Positions 23,399-35,977 are shown, counted from the first letter of the stretch. The stretch: DNA of 64,000 nucleotides from Bromus sterilis (GCA_950022295.1 OX465599.1:281067501-281131500); one strand, 5' to 3'. The notes: generated by a model not told the origin, from the sequence alone. Made by a program: numbers and translations.

Positions 23399-25435
23399 AT
23401 GGGTTCCAATGAAAACACTAAGTTGTGTGACTTCACTAGTCACAACAACAGTGACTTTATCTGCACTCCTATTGCTCCACCTGCCACTTCAGCACCTTCT
23501 TATGAGATTAAACCTGATCTGCTTAACCTTGTCATGAAAGATAAATTCTCAGGAGCAGGAGAAGATGCTTCCTTACACCTAAACAACTTTATCGAGCTCT
23601 GCGACATGCAGAAGTACAAGGAAGTGGATGGAGACATCGTCAAGCTGAAGCTTTTTCCTTTCTCTTTGAGAGGAAGAGCCAAGGAGTGGCTACAATCTTT
23701 GCCCAAGAACAGTATCGATTCTTGGAGCAAATGCAAAGATGCTTTTATAGGGAAGTACTATCCCCCTGCTAAAATTATTCAATTACGGAGTAACATTATG
23801 AATTTCAGGCAATTGGATAATGAACACGTTGCCCAGGCTTGGGAACGTATGAAGAAGCTTGTCAAGAACTGCCCCACACATGGACTGACTACTTGGATGG
23901 TTATCCAGACTTTTTATGCAGGCTTGAACTTCACCTCGCGGAACCTGTTAGATTCGGCCGCGGGAGGAACTTTTATGTCAACCACGCTTGATGCTGCCAC
24001 AAAGCTACTAGATGAGATGATGCTGAATTACTCGCAATGGCACACCGAGAGATCTCCAACCGGTAAGAAGGTAAACTCTGTCGAGGAGATCTCCTCTTTA
24101 AATGAAAAGGTTGACCTTATCATGTCTGTACTTACCAAGCAACCTTCTATTGATCCTCAAGATGTTCCTTTAAATTATTTGGTTGCTCAGGAGCAAGTAG
24201 ATTTCAATTTTGTCTCTAGAAACAACTTCAACAATAATGCTTATAGGAGTAACTTTGGTAGCAACAATCCTAGGCCTTTCCCATCCAACAACTATGGGAA
24301 CAACACTTATCCTACCACCAGAAACTCCACTTCAGAACTAGAGACCTTGCTTAGAGACTTTATCACTACCCAAAAATCCTTCAACAAGAATGTGGAAGAA
24401 AAACTAGCTAAATTAGATAATCTTTGTTTGAAGGTAGAAAACTTAGCCCTTGATGTTGAGATGTTAAAAATTAGAACCTCTTCTCTTGAGGAGAGTAAGG
24501 TCACTCCTATTAATGCTATCCAGTTACAAATCAATGAAAATATTAGGATGATGGCTAAACTCAAAGAGAGATGGGATAGAGAAAAGGAGGAAGAAGAGAG
24601 AATTAAGAGCCTACCTACCTACCACACAGTAGCTACTATCAAAGTAGTTGAGGATGTCCAAACTATTAGCACCCATCACACCCCTAGTCCCACTGGACCT
24701 ATCAATGGTGATGCTACCACCTCAACCTTAGATGAATAAACCTCTATGAACATAGAGGCTTTCAAACAAGTGAACCTAAATGATATCACTACCTCCTTGA
24801 TAGATATTAGTGACCTAGACTTTGACAACTGCACTTTACCTGAAGTTATTGGTTTCCTACACAAGATGTCTAGAGACCCCCACACTAGCACACTCAATCT
24901 TGCCTTCACAGAGCATATCACCAATGCTCTAATCAAAGTTAGGGAGGAGAAGCTTAGACTATAAGCCTCCATACCTAGGAAGCTAGAAGATGGTTGGGAT
25001 CCTATGATAAAAATTAAATTGAATAACCTCTCTTGTTATGCTCTTTGTGATGTTGGAGAAAGTACCTGTGTTATGCCCAAAAGAATGTATGATATGCTTG
25101 AATTGAAACCTTTTGATCCTTATTATTTTGGTGTTCGTCTTGTTGATTCTTCCATAAAGAAACCTTTGGGGAAGATCGACGATGTTATTATCATTGTAAA
25201 TGACAATTATGTTCCCGTTGATTTTACTATTATGGACATTGAATGTGAACCTTCTTGTCCAGTTATTTTGGGACGTCCTTTTCTTCGCACAGTTGGTGCT
25301 GTTATTGACATGAAAGAGGGGAATATGAAATTCCAATTCCCTCTCAAGAAAGGGATGGAACATTTCCCTAGGAAAAAGATTAAGTTACCTTTTGAGTCCG
25401 TCACACGGGCTAGTTATTCTCTTGAAAAGACTTGA
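23399..25435 (+). pseudogene. Athila-type Gag-protease-like gene, full length with two stops
   Basis: The frame of 679 codons starts at MGSNENTKLCDF, 126 bases after the PBS, and ends at SLEKT. Domains in order are the Gag core at residues about 40-220 (LRGRAKEWLQSLPKNSIDSW, AWERMKKLVKNCPTHGL, AAGGTFMST, NYSQWHTER), an Asn/Ser-rich linker (about 265-310), a coiled coil (about 320-400), and a retropepsin-like domain (about 535-640: DVGESTCVMP, then VILGRPFLRTVGAVI). TAA stands at 24737-24739 and 24962-24964; other copies have GAA at both places. The gene at 58626-60662 is exactly the same length (2037 bp). The stop after the protease-like domain is therefore a family feature, and no polymerase follows. 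The product would be a structural Gag with a possible protease, using pol functions in trans. Confidence 0.88.
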
Positions 25436-28291
25436 TCTTCTGCTTTAAGCCTAGCTAATGGCTCTAAAGAAGCACTTTTGGGAGGCAGCCCGCAACGAAT
25501 TTAGGTTTTTCTTTTAGCTTTTGTTCTGTTCTTAGTGGTCTTGATGATTGTTACTACTGTAGCAACATCATTGTATCTTTACTTTTCAAGCTTTGTGCCA
25601 AGTTTAGCCTCATACGGCAAGGGAAGTAAAAGTTGTGACATGCTGTCCAGAAAATAGATTCTGTCCTCGTGACTAGAAAAATCATAGAAAAATCCCAGTT
25701 CATCTTTTTGAGCTGAATTGTTTACACAGCGTGCTCTATACAATTACGAAACTTCTATATGTTCTGAGTTTTTTGATTTGAGTTGCAGAAGTACCCCTAA
25801 AAATTTTGTTTCTATCTGCTGTTCTGTTTTTCACGGATTATACCACGTTTTGTCTCTCTTCAATTTTGCGAACCTTAAGCTTGCTTTTTCTTTGCAAAAA
25901 CCTTTTGGAAATCTTGGGAAACAGTAGATCTTCCTGGAAATCTTTATTTGCAGTAGAGGAAAATTATTTCATTAGGGTACTAACCTCTCTAATCAGCCTA
26001 CAATGAGTTATGTATGAAGGGAGTTTTCAAGTGCGCGATGGAGGATGATGAAAGAAGATTCAGGAGAGTCAAACGCTCAAGCTTGGGGATGCCCATGTGC
26101 ACCCCCAATAAATATTCAAGGAGTCTCAAGCGTCTAAGCTTGGGGATGCCCCCGTGCATCCCCTTCTTCATCAACAATTATCAGTTCGTCTCTCGTTGCA
26201 CAATATTTTTATCACTTCATGCGTTATGTGCTTTTCTTGGAGCGTCTCGCTCTTAGTTTTTTTTAGTTTTATTTTGCTTTGTTTGCTGTAGTAACAAGTT
26301 AGATCCCAGCTTACTTTCTTTTGTGTGGGAGAGGTTCACTCTCCGCTTGAACCAGAACTCCTCAGAGGATTTTCACGCTTATTCTTTTAGCTGTGAGCTG
26401 TTCTTTTTCTTTTCCTAGCTGCTGTTCTGTTTAGTTGAAGTGCTTTAGATTTTCTAGAGCTTTTATTTTTTTGTCTTAGGTTGAACTTTCTATAGGTTGC
26501 ATGTTTTATCTTGTTAGAGAGTTTGCCTGTTGCACTGAGTTCTGTGTCTTGACTGAAAGTAGGTAGTTAAAGTTGCTGTTCTCTTTGTAGAAGTAACTTG
26601 CAATAGTTTTGAGGTATTGACTAGAGTAATGTTTGAACTTATGGTGTCAAGAGCTCTTGCCTATTAGTGATAGATGCCGTATTTTGGGCAATCCGTGTGT
26701 TTTTCGAAACCAAAAACCCCTGTTGAGAAATCTAGCTACTAGATGGATCACTAACCTCTGCAGGGTTCGAATATTAGAGTACACTCACGTACCATGAGTC
26801 GAGGATGCGCAAGGATAACTAAACCCCCATACACTCCTCCTCGGGGTACCTGTCTCTTTGTGAACCTCCTGATTAGATTGAGAGTTACCGATAATAAGTG
26901 CATGAGTTCTTCGGACTAATGTGAGTATTCGAAAGTTGACACTTCCACCCACCTATACTTTTTCTAGCCTCTCCTATGCCGTGCATTGCTCTCTTCTCAC
27001 TCCGAGATTTAGCGTCCACCTTCGCCGGTACATCCAAACCCTTGGCACGATATGCTCTGTCATCATAAGCCTCCTTATATCTTTCCTCAAAACATTGCCA
27101 TGCAACATCCACCTTCTCATGACTTCATCTTCATGTCATACATGCTACTTGCTTGATCGATGAGCCGCATGCTAGTTGGGCCTTGCCCTAATCATTGCTA
27201 CATGAAGCGCTAGTATCATTGCATATCCTGCTATCCTGGCAGAAGCATACATTTGCATCATGATAGTTACATTTTCTTTATGTGAGTACCTTTGTAAAGT
27301 GTGAAAGATCTCCTATATTCTTGTAAAATATAGAGCATTGCCCCTAAAGTGAGGAAAAGATCCCAAAGAGGAAAAAATCAAAAGATCCCAAAGAGGACAA
27401 ATGAGAGTTAAATAGAAAGAGCCTTTGAGGCCACCAAAAAAATAAAAAAAAAGAGAACAAAATAAAAAGAGAGAAGGGGGCATACTACTATTCCTTTTGA
27501 GATATCCACACTAGTACTTCATCTCCTATCCCTTGTACTCCATAGAGATCATCATCATGCATATAGCTATGTGGGGACCCTTCACACTATAGAACTTCGC
27601 TTGTATATTCCAATGATGAGCCTCCTCAAACGAGCTCTAGGTCTTCTTGAGCAAGCAAGTTAGATGCACCCCCACTAGTTCCCTTGGAGAGCTTTTAGCT
27701 CACATGTGCATCCGTTGCATGGCAATCCCTACTCCTCACATCATATCTATCATATGGCCTTCTCTCGCCTATGATTGTCCTCATTGATGTGAGCCTTTCA
27801 CACCTTTTTGTCTTCCTCCTCCACCTTCTTTCTATTTAGCCTTTTAGGTATAAACTTTCTTGCTCACCTCTCATCCATTGCATGAGTGCTCAAAATATCG
27901 AAAGGGAGTGGATCAGTTTGACTTGTACCTGGCTAGTGGTCTGGGGACGAGTCGAGATAAGAATCCAAAGGAGACCAAGTGTGAAACTTTAGTAGATAGT
28001 TGTTCTCAACAACCTTATTTTTTCTCTCGTATTTCCCTATCCCTTGCTTGCACGCAAACATCCACTGGAGACATTCGAGTCACGGACAGCAAGAGCTCTT
28101 GCACCTTTTGTTCTTTTGTTGCTTGTGTCAATGCTAATATAGACTCTTGCTTGTTAAGACTTGAACTGAATTGCATGCTTTGATTGCTTTACTTAAAAGT
28201 CCTTTTATGGTTGTGTGGCATGTCACCACAGAAATTATGCTTGTTATCATTTACCTACTCGAGGGCGAGAAGGAATTAAGCTTGGGGATGT
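25436..28291 (+). mobile_element. Non-coding 3' internal region and PPT, A element 1
   Basis: PPT-like motifs lie at 26079-26091 and 26136-26148, and an antisense ORF at 26885-27112 (minus, with an internal deletion). A purine-rich stretch with repeated GATCCCAAAGAGGA units lies at 27350-27480. The true PPT AAGCTTGGGGATG at 28279-28291 abuts LTR 2. No sense-strand gene. Confidence 0.75.
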
Positions 28292-29747
28292 TGATACGTC
28301 CCAAATGTATCTATAATTTCTGCTTGTTCCATGCATGTTTTGTGTGACTTTGCCATGTTTTGCTTGAACTTTCATACACTTTTGAACCTATTTGGACTAA
28401 CCTACTAACTCGGTGCACTCAGTTGCCAATTTCTGTTTCTGCTGTTTTTGTATTTCAGGTTTTCCGGCCACTAAAAGTGCTCCAAAAAATCCGGGAAAAA
28501 TATATAAAAAATCAGCACAACAGAAGCTTCCGGAAACACCAAAGGAGCGGAGGAGGGCCACCACCAGGAGGCCAGGAGGGCCCCTGGCGCGGCCCCACCC
28601 TAGGACGCGCCAGGAGGCCTCCTGGCTGCCTGGTGGGCCCCCTCGACGCCCCCTTCGCCTATATTTACCCCTCGGGGTGGAAACCCCTAGGAGAGACCCC
28701 TTTTCTCCAGAAGCAATTCCGATCTCCGCCTCCATCGAAAACAAGTTTCGGGGGGACAGAATTCCTGTCCCGGCACCCTGCCAGGACGGGGAAGTGCCCC
28801 CGGATTCATCTCCATCGCCGTTGCTTCCTCCCTCCATGAAGCGGGAGTAGTTCCTCCTCGGGGCTGAGGTTTCTACCAGTAGCTATGTGGTCTTATCTCT
28901 CGCCCATGATGTGATCTTCATTGTGATCATAGGCTATGTTAATCTAGGGTGATCCCATGATATTTCCCCTTCCCCTATGTATTGGATTGATGTACTCAAT
29001 TGATCTTATCTAGTATAATCCCCGAGACCAAGGTGACAGCGGTCTATTGGACATGGGTTAGAAGAATAATTTCATGAGTGATTTCCTCTTTTGTGTGTGG
29101 ATTGAAGATTGAGAGTCTTTTGGTGCTTGTCTTTGACTATCCTTTAGATATGTTGTGGTGATTATGGTACTCTCTTTGGATGGCCGCGGTGACATTGGGA
29201 AATCCATAGATTGAGAACTACAAACTTTGAGGTGTGCTTTTGTAGCCCTACACAATTCTCATCCTCTCTTGACCACAAAGGAATGACCTCCGAGTGCGCC
29301 TCCATTGCATGTTTTATGGGAAATATCATGTGATTAGACTATGTTAACGTTGTCGGGAGTTGCCACTAGTGAAAGTATGAAGCCTAGGCCTTGTTTCCAC
29401 CATTGCAATACCGTTTGTGCTCACGTTTACCACTTGTTTCTTTGCTGCACTTTTTATTACAGATTTATATTACTGTGTTTTGCCACACCTATCACCCATA
29501 TTTTACAATCTCTTCGCCGAACTAGTGCACCTATACAACTCCTAGTTGTATTAGGTGTGTTGGGGACACAAGAGACTTCTTGTATCTTAATTGCAGGGTT
29601 GCTTGAGAGAGACCATCTTCAACCTCTACTTCCCTGAGTTCGATAAACCTTAGGTCATCCACTTGAGGGAAATTGCTGCTGTCCTACAAACCTCTGCGCT
29701 TGGAGGCCCAACATAGTCTACAAGAATAGAAGCGTGCGTAGACATCA
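28292..29747 (+). mobile_element. A-family LTR 2, complete (1456 bp)
   Basis: TGATACGTCC...GACATCA. It carries a TATA-like AATATATAAAAAATC (about 28498-28512) and the GC-rich hairpin module (28558-28637). It is the 3' LTR of the upstream internal region and also the 5' LTR of the downstream one, since PPT and PBS both abut it. Confidence 0.9.
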
Positions 29748-29756
29748 AGCTATTTC

Positions 29757-29820
29757 TGGCGCCGTTGCCGGGGCCACCCGTGTGACAGGCGGGAATACTT
29801 ACCACTATACTACAACACGA
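29757..29820 (-). tRNA. tRNA-Asp(GUC)-derived sequence lacking half the T-arm (retro-copy)
   Basis: The PBS does not stop after 18 bases but continues through the tRNA. Read on the minus strand it gives TTGTAGTATAGTGGTAAGTA, the anticodon arm CCCGCCTGTCACACGGG, then TGGC-CCCGG-CAACGGCG-CCA. Compared with plant tRNA-Asp the T-stem 5' strand and T-loop (12 bases) are missing. The encoded CCA end and the position at a PBS show it arose by reverse transcription of the primer. The loss removes the B box, so it should not be transcribed by Pol III. Confidence 0.85.
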
Positions 29821-29964
29821 TTTCTACCTGAAGTTATTGGTTTAGTAGACTACTCACTTTTTCCACTTATCTATAGTTGGGCCCAAAGTACATGCACCCG
29901 TTAGGAAAAAATATCAAAATGGGGTGATGTCGCAAAACATGAAATTGTTAATGATGATTGCAAC
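29821..29964 (+). mobile_element. Junction filler after the tRNA copy
   Basis: At 29825-29843 the 19 bases TACCTGAAGTTATTGGTTT are identical to part of the gag/protease gene (24838-24856). The remaining bases are not recognised. An open frame in phase with the next ORF begins near 29900 after a TAG, so the ORF's original start has probably been lost. Confidence 0.5.
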
Positions 29965-31575
29965 ATGCATGATCCAATTACTGAAAATGAAGTTTTATAT
30001 AAGCATGTTAATTTTTGTGGAGTGGATAGACCTTGTGAAAGGCCTATGATTGAAGAAGAGAAGTATTGTAAGCAACATAAGCATGAAAGAACAATCACTT
30101 GGGTTAGAGATTTAAATGAAATTGCTAGAGAATTGTGTGACCTTTATCCTTTTACTTGTGAACTTTGCTGCATAAAGGGTCACTTCAATTTTCAGTGCAT
30201 GTACTTTCAAAACATAACTGTTAGCCAGTTGTGTGATGACATGATCACCCCTGATCTTTATGATGAGGTTATGTTATTTTTTATGTGTGAAGAGTTATCA
30301 GAAAAGACTTCTTGGCTAGATGTTCATGCTTTGGGAATAAATAACACTTTGCAAAATTGCCATCTCTATTGTGTCGTTAATTTCCATGAAAATGATTACA
30401 TAAGTAAGATTAGAAAGGAGGGAACTTTACCAAAGTATACAAATGTCTCTTATATCTCTACTAATAAAAAGGAGAGTTTCTCCCAAGTTTCCCCTATTGT
30501 TTCTAATGATAAACCAGGATATGTGGAGAAGCTTCAACTCCAACCACTCCCTCCTAAGGTAAATAAGAAGAAAAATAAGAGGAGGAGGAAGAGGAGCAAG
30601 AAGGAATAAGAATGGGTATCAACCTGGCCTGAGCATATTCCTCGCATCAATTTTTATCCTAACAGACAGAAATTTTTGGAGGACGGTGAGCTTGATTGCA
30701 TCCATTATTATCCTGATGTGAAGTCCATAGGCACTATTGAAGATGGTTTTGATTATGATATGCATGTTACTTTTTGTGATTGGGAAAATGATGATAATGC
30801 TACTTATGATCTTAAAAATCTTTTTGGTACTAACTCTGAGAGTGATGATATGGAAAGCTCTAATCTTGGGGATGATAGGATTGCAAGTCCTTTACCCATT
30901 AGTGATGTGGTAATTGATAATTCTTTTGCTAGTAAGAATAAAGACAACATGTTTACAAATATAGTTTCTAGCAATGATAACGCTCTTATCTACTATGATG
31001 ATGTTATAACTCCTATCTTTAGTGATTATAAAGGTACCTATGACATAAGGAGAAATTATCCTTATGAAACTTGTCATAATCATGGAGGGAATTACTCCCT
31101 TGTTGAACACCATCTTCCTAATACACAATTAATCTATAGTGTTCAAGTTGTTTATGATAGTCCTACTCCCACTATTACCAATGAGAAAGATTATGCTTAT
31201 GTGGAGAGTAAGAGTACCCTTTTACATGTGGATCATGGTAACAATGCTTTATGTGATACTTATATTGTTGAGTTTATTCATGATCCCACTAGAAATTATT
31301 ATGAGAGGGGAACATATGCTTATAGATATTTCAATAATATCAAGTTCCCTCTCTTTATGTTGAAGGTTTTGAAGTTGCACTTATTTTGGCTTCCTATGCT
31401 AATATCTTTATGCTTCCATGAGTTATTTCTCTACAAGATCTCTTTGCATAGGAAGCATGTTAGACTTAAATGTGTTTGTTATTTGATTCTTGATGCTCTC
31501 TTTTTTTCTTCAACTCTTATTCCTTATTCCTATGAGAGCATCATTAAAATCTTAAGCCTATCTTTATGGCTATAA
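29965..31575 (+). pseudogene. Zinc-knuckle ORF of A element 2, one stop
   Basis: A single frame of about 537 codons with TAA at 30607-30609. The first half has CELCCIKGHFNFQC, a CX2CX4HX4C zinc knuckle as in retroviral nucleocapsid, and a very basic end (KKKNKRRRKRSKKE). The second half is Asp/Asn/Tyr-rich (FDYDMHVTFCDWENDD) and closes with hydrophobic blocks (FPLFMLKVLKLHLFWLPMLI). It is unrelated to the Gag-protease gene of the neighbouring A element although LTR and tail are shared. A partial homologue lies at 41407-42187. It may be an RNA-binding Gag substitute. No enzyme domain is visible. Confidence 0.65.
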
Positions 31576-34465
31576 AGAAAGAGCTCTAGGGAGACAACCC
31601 TTGTTATCTTTAGTTTGAGTTTTTTGACTTTCATTTTTTAGTGGTCTCGATGATTGTTACTACTTTAGCAACATCATTGTATCTTTATTTTCAATCTTTG
31701 TGCCAAGTCTAGCCTCCGATTGCAAGAAAGTTCAAAAGTTGTGACATGCTGTCCAGAAAACAGATTCTGTCCTTGGACGGAACAATTAGCCTAAAATCAC
31801 CAGATCATCTTTTTGATCTGAATTTTTTTGAAAGCGTGCTCCATACAATTGACTTTCGAGCGTCTGTTACGAGTTTTTTGATTCGAGTTGCAGAAGTACC
31901 CCTAAAAAATTCTTTACTACCTGCTGTTCTGTTTTTCACAGATTCTGCCACGTTTTGTCTCTCCTAACTTTTGCAAACCTTAAGCTTGTTTTTTCTTTGC
32001 AAAAACTTTTTGGAAATCTTGAGAAACAGTAGCTCTTCAAGAATATCTTTATATCCAGAGGAATTTTATTTATTTATTAAGGGTACTAACCTCTCTAATC
32101 AGCTTATGATGAGTTATGTATGAAGGGAGTTTTCAAGTGTGCGATGGAAGATGATGAAAGAAGATTCGGGAGTGTCAAGCGCTCAAGCTTGGGGATGCCC
32201 CCATGAATCCCCAACAAATATTCAAGGAGACTCAAGCGTCTAAGCTTGGGGATGCCCCCATGCATCCCCTTCTCCATCAACAATCATCAGTTCGTCCTTC
32301 GTATCACTATATTTATATCACCTCATGCGTTATGTGCTATGCTTGGAGCGTCTCACTCTTAGGTTTTATTTTTAGTTTATTTAGCTTTGATTGCTGTTCA
32401 TAACAAGTTAGATCCCGTCTAACTTTGTGTGGGAGAGAAACACGCTCCACTTTCAAAATCTAGAACACATCATAGGATGTTTCATGCCTATCTTTTGCTG
32501 TTGTATGTTCTTTATCTTTTCGTAGCTACTGCCATGTCTAGTTTTAGTCATAGTTTGCCTTTAGCAAGAGCCTTGGATTTTGTTTAGTTTGTTGATGGAA
32601 ATCTCTTTAGTTTTCATGTTTATCTTGTTAATAGAGTTGGTTGTTGCACTGAGTTATGTCTTGTCTTGAGAGTAGATAATTGAGGTTGCTATTTAATTTT
32701 AGTAGTAACTTGCAATAGTTTTGAGGTATTGATGTGAGTAATGTTTGAACTTTTGGTGTCAAGAGCTCTAGCCTATTAGTGATAGGTGTCGTATTTTGGG
32801 CAATCCGTGTCTATTTTAAAAAACCTACAAAACTAGTTGAGAACTCTAGCTACTAGATGGATCACTAATCTTTGGAGGGATCGTATATTAGAGTACACTC
32901 ACGTACCATGAGTCGAGGATGCGCAAGGATAACCAAACCCCCATGCACTCCTCCTCAGGGTACTTGTCTCTTTGTGAACCTCATTATTAGATTGAGAGTT
33001 ACCGATAATAAGTGCATGAGTTCTTCGGACTAATGTGAGTATTCGAAAGTTGACACTTCCACCTTCCCATATTTTTCTAGCCTCTCCTGTGCCGTGCATT
33101 GCTTTCTTCTCACTCCGAGAGTTGGCGTCCACCTTCGCCGGTACATCCAAATCCTTGGCACGATACGCTCTGTCATCATAAGCCTTATTATATCCTTCCT
33201 CAAAACAGCCACCATACCTTCCTATCAAGGCATTTCCATAGCCTTTCCGAGATAATTTGCCATGCAACATCCGCCTTCTCATGACTTGATCTTCATGTCA
33301 TACATGCTACTTGCTTGATCTATGAGCCGCATGCTATTTGGGCCTTGCCCTAATCATTGCTACATGACGCGCTAGTATCATTGCATATCCTGCTATCCTG
33401 GCAGAGGCATACATTTGCATCATGATAGTTACATCTTCTTTATGTGAGTACCTTTGTAAAGTGTGAAGGATCTCCTATATTCTTGTAAAATATAGAGTGT
33501 TGCCCCTAAAGTGAGGAAAAGATCCCAAAGAGGACAAAATCAAAAGTTCCCAAAGAGGAAAAATGAGAGTTAAATAGAAAGAGCCATTGAGGCCACCAAA
33601 AAATACAAAAAAATAGAAAAAAGAGAAAAAGAAAAAAAAGAGAGAAGGGGCACACTACTATTCCTTTTGAGAGATCCACACTCGTACTCCATCTTATATC
33701 TTGTACTCCATAGAGATTATCATTCATGCATATAGCTATGTGGGGACCTTCACACTATAGAACTTGGCTTGTATATTCCAATTATGAGCCTCCTTAAATG
33801 AGCTCTAGGTCTTCATGAGCAAGCAAGTTAGATGCACCCCCACTAGTTCCATTGGAGAACTTACCTTAGCTCATATGTGCATCCGTTGCATGGCAATCCC
33901 TACTCCTCACATCATATCTATCATTTGGCTTTCTCTCGCCTATGATTGTCCTTCTTTATGTGAGCCTTTCACACCTTTTTTGTCTTCCTCCTCCATCATT
34001 TTTCTCTCTTTTCCATCCTAAGTGTCATCTTTCTTGCTTACGCTCATCCATTGCATGAGTGATCAAAAGGTCGAAAAGGAGTGGATCATTTTGACTTGTA
34101 CCTGGCTAGTGGTCTGGGGATGAGTCAAGATAAGATTCCAAAGAAGACCAAGTGTGAAACTTTAGTAGATTGAGTTCTCAACACAAAATACTTTTTTCTC
34201 GTATATCCCTATCCCCTTTCTTGCACGCAAACACCATTTGGAGATATTCGAGTCACGGACAGCGAGAGCTCTTGCACCTAATGTTCTTATGTTGCTTGTT
34301 TCCATGCTAATATAGACTCTTGCTTGTTAAGACTTGAATTGAATTGCATGCTTTGATTGCTTTACTTTTCAAAGTTCTTATATGGTTGGTAGCATGTCAC
34401 CACAGAAATTATGCTTGTTATCATTTACCTACTCGAGGACGAGCAGGACTTAAGCTTGGGGATGT
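31576..34465 (+). mobile_element. Non-coding 3' internal region and PPT, A element 2
   Basis: Same layout as the other A/B tails: PPT-like motifs at 32185-32197 and 32242-32254, an antisense ORF at 32899-33282, the purine-rich GATCCCAAAGAGGA stretch at 33518-33650, and a PPT at 34453-34465 against LTR 3. At about 33768-33778 it shows the CTTGT site without the Tekay-like insertion found at 44308. Confidence 0.75.
32899..33282 (-). other. Recurring antisense ORF, longest copy (127 codons)
   Basis: It starts MRRRMLHGKLSRKGYGNALI and ends WGFGYPCASSTHGT. Shorter or shifted versions lie at 3656-3928, 7331-7525, 26885-27112 and 43510-43891 (all minus) and at 56899-57093 (plus, inside the inverted B element). 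It is always antisense to the internal region, about 0.9 kb after the PPT-like motifs. It has no recognised domain, and I cannot tell by eye whether substitutions favour third codon positions. Confidence 0.35.
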
Positions 34466-35893
34466 TGATACGTTCCAAACGTATCTATAATTTCTTCTTC
34501 CTCCATGCATGTTTTGTGTGACTTTGCCATGTTTTACATACACTTCCATACACTTTTGATCATGTTTAGACTGACGTATTAACTCAGTGCACCCAGTTGC
34601 CAGTTCCTGTTTTCTGACTTTTTTGTATTTCAGGTTTTCCGGCCATTAAAAGTGCTCCAAAAATTCCGGAAAAATTATATAAAAAATCAGCGTTCTGGAG
34701 GGCCACCACCAGGCAGCCAGGAGGGTGCCTGGCGCGGCCCAGGCCTAGGCCGCGCCAAATACCCTTCTGACTGCCTCCTGGCCCCTCTCGGTGCCCCCTT
34801 TGGCCCCTATTTTTACCCCCGCGGAGGAAACCCTGATTCCAGACCCCTTTTCTCCAAAAGCAATTCCGATCTCCGCCGCCATCGAAAAAAAGTTTCGGGG
34901 GGACAGAATTCCTGTCCCGGCACCCTGCCGGGATGGGGAAGTGACCCTGGATTCATCTCCATCGCCATTGCTTCCTTCCTCTATGAAGCGGGAGTAGTTC
35001 CTCCTCGGGGCTGAGGTTTCTACCAGTAGCTACGTGTTCTTCTCTCTCTCCCATGATGTGATCTTCGTTGTGATCATAGGCTATGTTAATCTAGGGTGAT
35101 CCCATGATATTTACCCTTCCTCTATGTATTGGATTGATGTACTCAATTGATCTTATCTAGTATAATCCCCGAGACCATGGTGACAACGGTCTATTGGACA
35201 TGGGTTAGAAGAATATATTCATGAGTAATTTCCTCTTTTGTGTGTTGATTGAAGATTGAGAGTCTCTTGGTGCTTGTCTTTGACTATCCTTTAGATATGT
35301 TGTGGTGATTGTGGTACTCTCTTTGGATGGCCACGGTGACATTGGGAAATCCATAGATTGAGAACTACGAACTTTGAGGTGTGCTTTTGTAGCCCTACAC
35401 AATTCTCGTCCTCTCTTGACCACAAGGAATGACCTCCGAGTACGTCTCCATTGCATGTGGTATGGGAAATATCATGTGATTAGATTATGTTAATGTTGTT
35501 GGGAGTTGCCACTAGTGAAAGTATGAAGCCTAGGCCTTGTTTCCACCATTGCAATACCGTTTGTGCTCACGTTTACCACTTGTTTCTTTGCTGCACTTTT
35601 TATTACAGATTTATATTACCTTGCTTTGCCACACCTATCACCCATATTTTACCATCTCTTTGCCGCACTAGTGTACCTATACAACTCCTAGGTGTATTAG
35701 GTGTGTTGGGGACACAAGAGATTTCTTGTATCTTAATTGCAGGGTTGCTTGAGAGAGACCATCTTCAACATCTACTTCCCTGAGTTCGATAAACCTTAGG
35801 TCATCCACTTGAGGGAAATTGCTGCTGTCCTACAAACCTCTGCGCTTGGAGGCCCAACATAGTCTACAAGAATAGAAGCGTGCGTAGACATCA
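34466..35893 (+). mobile_element. A-family LTR 3, complete (1428 bp)
   Basis: TGATACGTTCC...GACATCA, with a TATA-like TTATATAAAAAATC (34675-34688) and the hairpin module at 34702-34775. It is the last LTR of the tandem array. A spacer and a full antisense tRNA-Asp follow where an internal region would be expected. Confidence 0.9.
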
Positions 35894-35902
35894 AGCTATT
35901 TC

Positions 35903-35977
35903 TGGCGCCATTGCCGGGGATCGAACCCGGGTCACCCGCGTGACAGGCAGGAATACTGACCACTATACTACAACAAA
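35903..35977 (-). tRNA. Full-length tRNA-Asp(GUC) retro-copy with encoded CCA
   Basis: Read on the minus strand: TTTGTTG acceptor 5' strand, TAGTATAGTGGTCAGTATT D-arm, CCTGC-CTGTCAC-GCGGG anticodon arm with GTC, TGAC, CCGGG-TTCGATC-CCCGG T-arm, CAATGGC-G-CCA. It is 75 bases with a complete cloverleaf. The acceptor stem has changes at positions 1 and 3 (G to T, C to T against the usual plant sequence) and C to T in the 3' strand. The genomic CCA and the place exactly at the PBS of LTR 3 mark it as reverse-transcribed primer. A and B boxes are intact, so Pol III transcription is possible, but the poor acceptor end argues against a working tRNA. Confidence 0.9.

Noticed and set aside
27357..27480. 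A CRISPR-like or satellite array in the GATCCCAAAGAGGA region
   Set aside because: There are only a few imperfect purine-rich units with no regular spacing. It is a low-complexity part of the element tail.
29757..29820. Chance extension of the PBS
   Set aside because: About 40 further bases match tRNA-Asp, including the complete anticodon arm, so chance is excluded.
35903..35977. A working nuclear tRNA-Asp gene
   Set aside because: The CCA is encoded, it starts exactly at a PBS, it has changes at acceptor positions 1 and 3, and it abuts an inverted partial copy. A retro-copy explains all of this, although Pol III boxes are intact.
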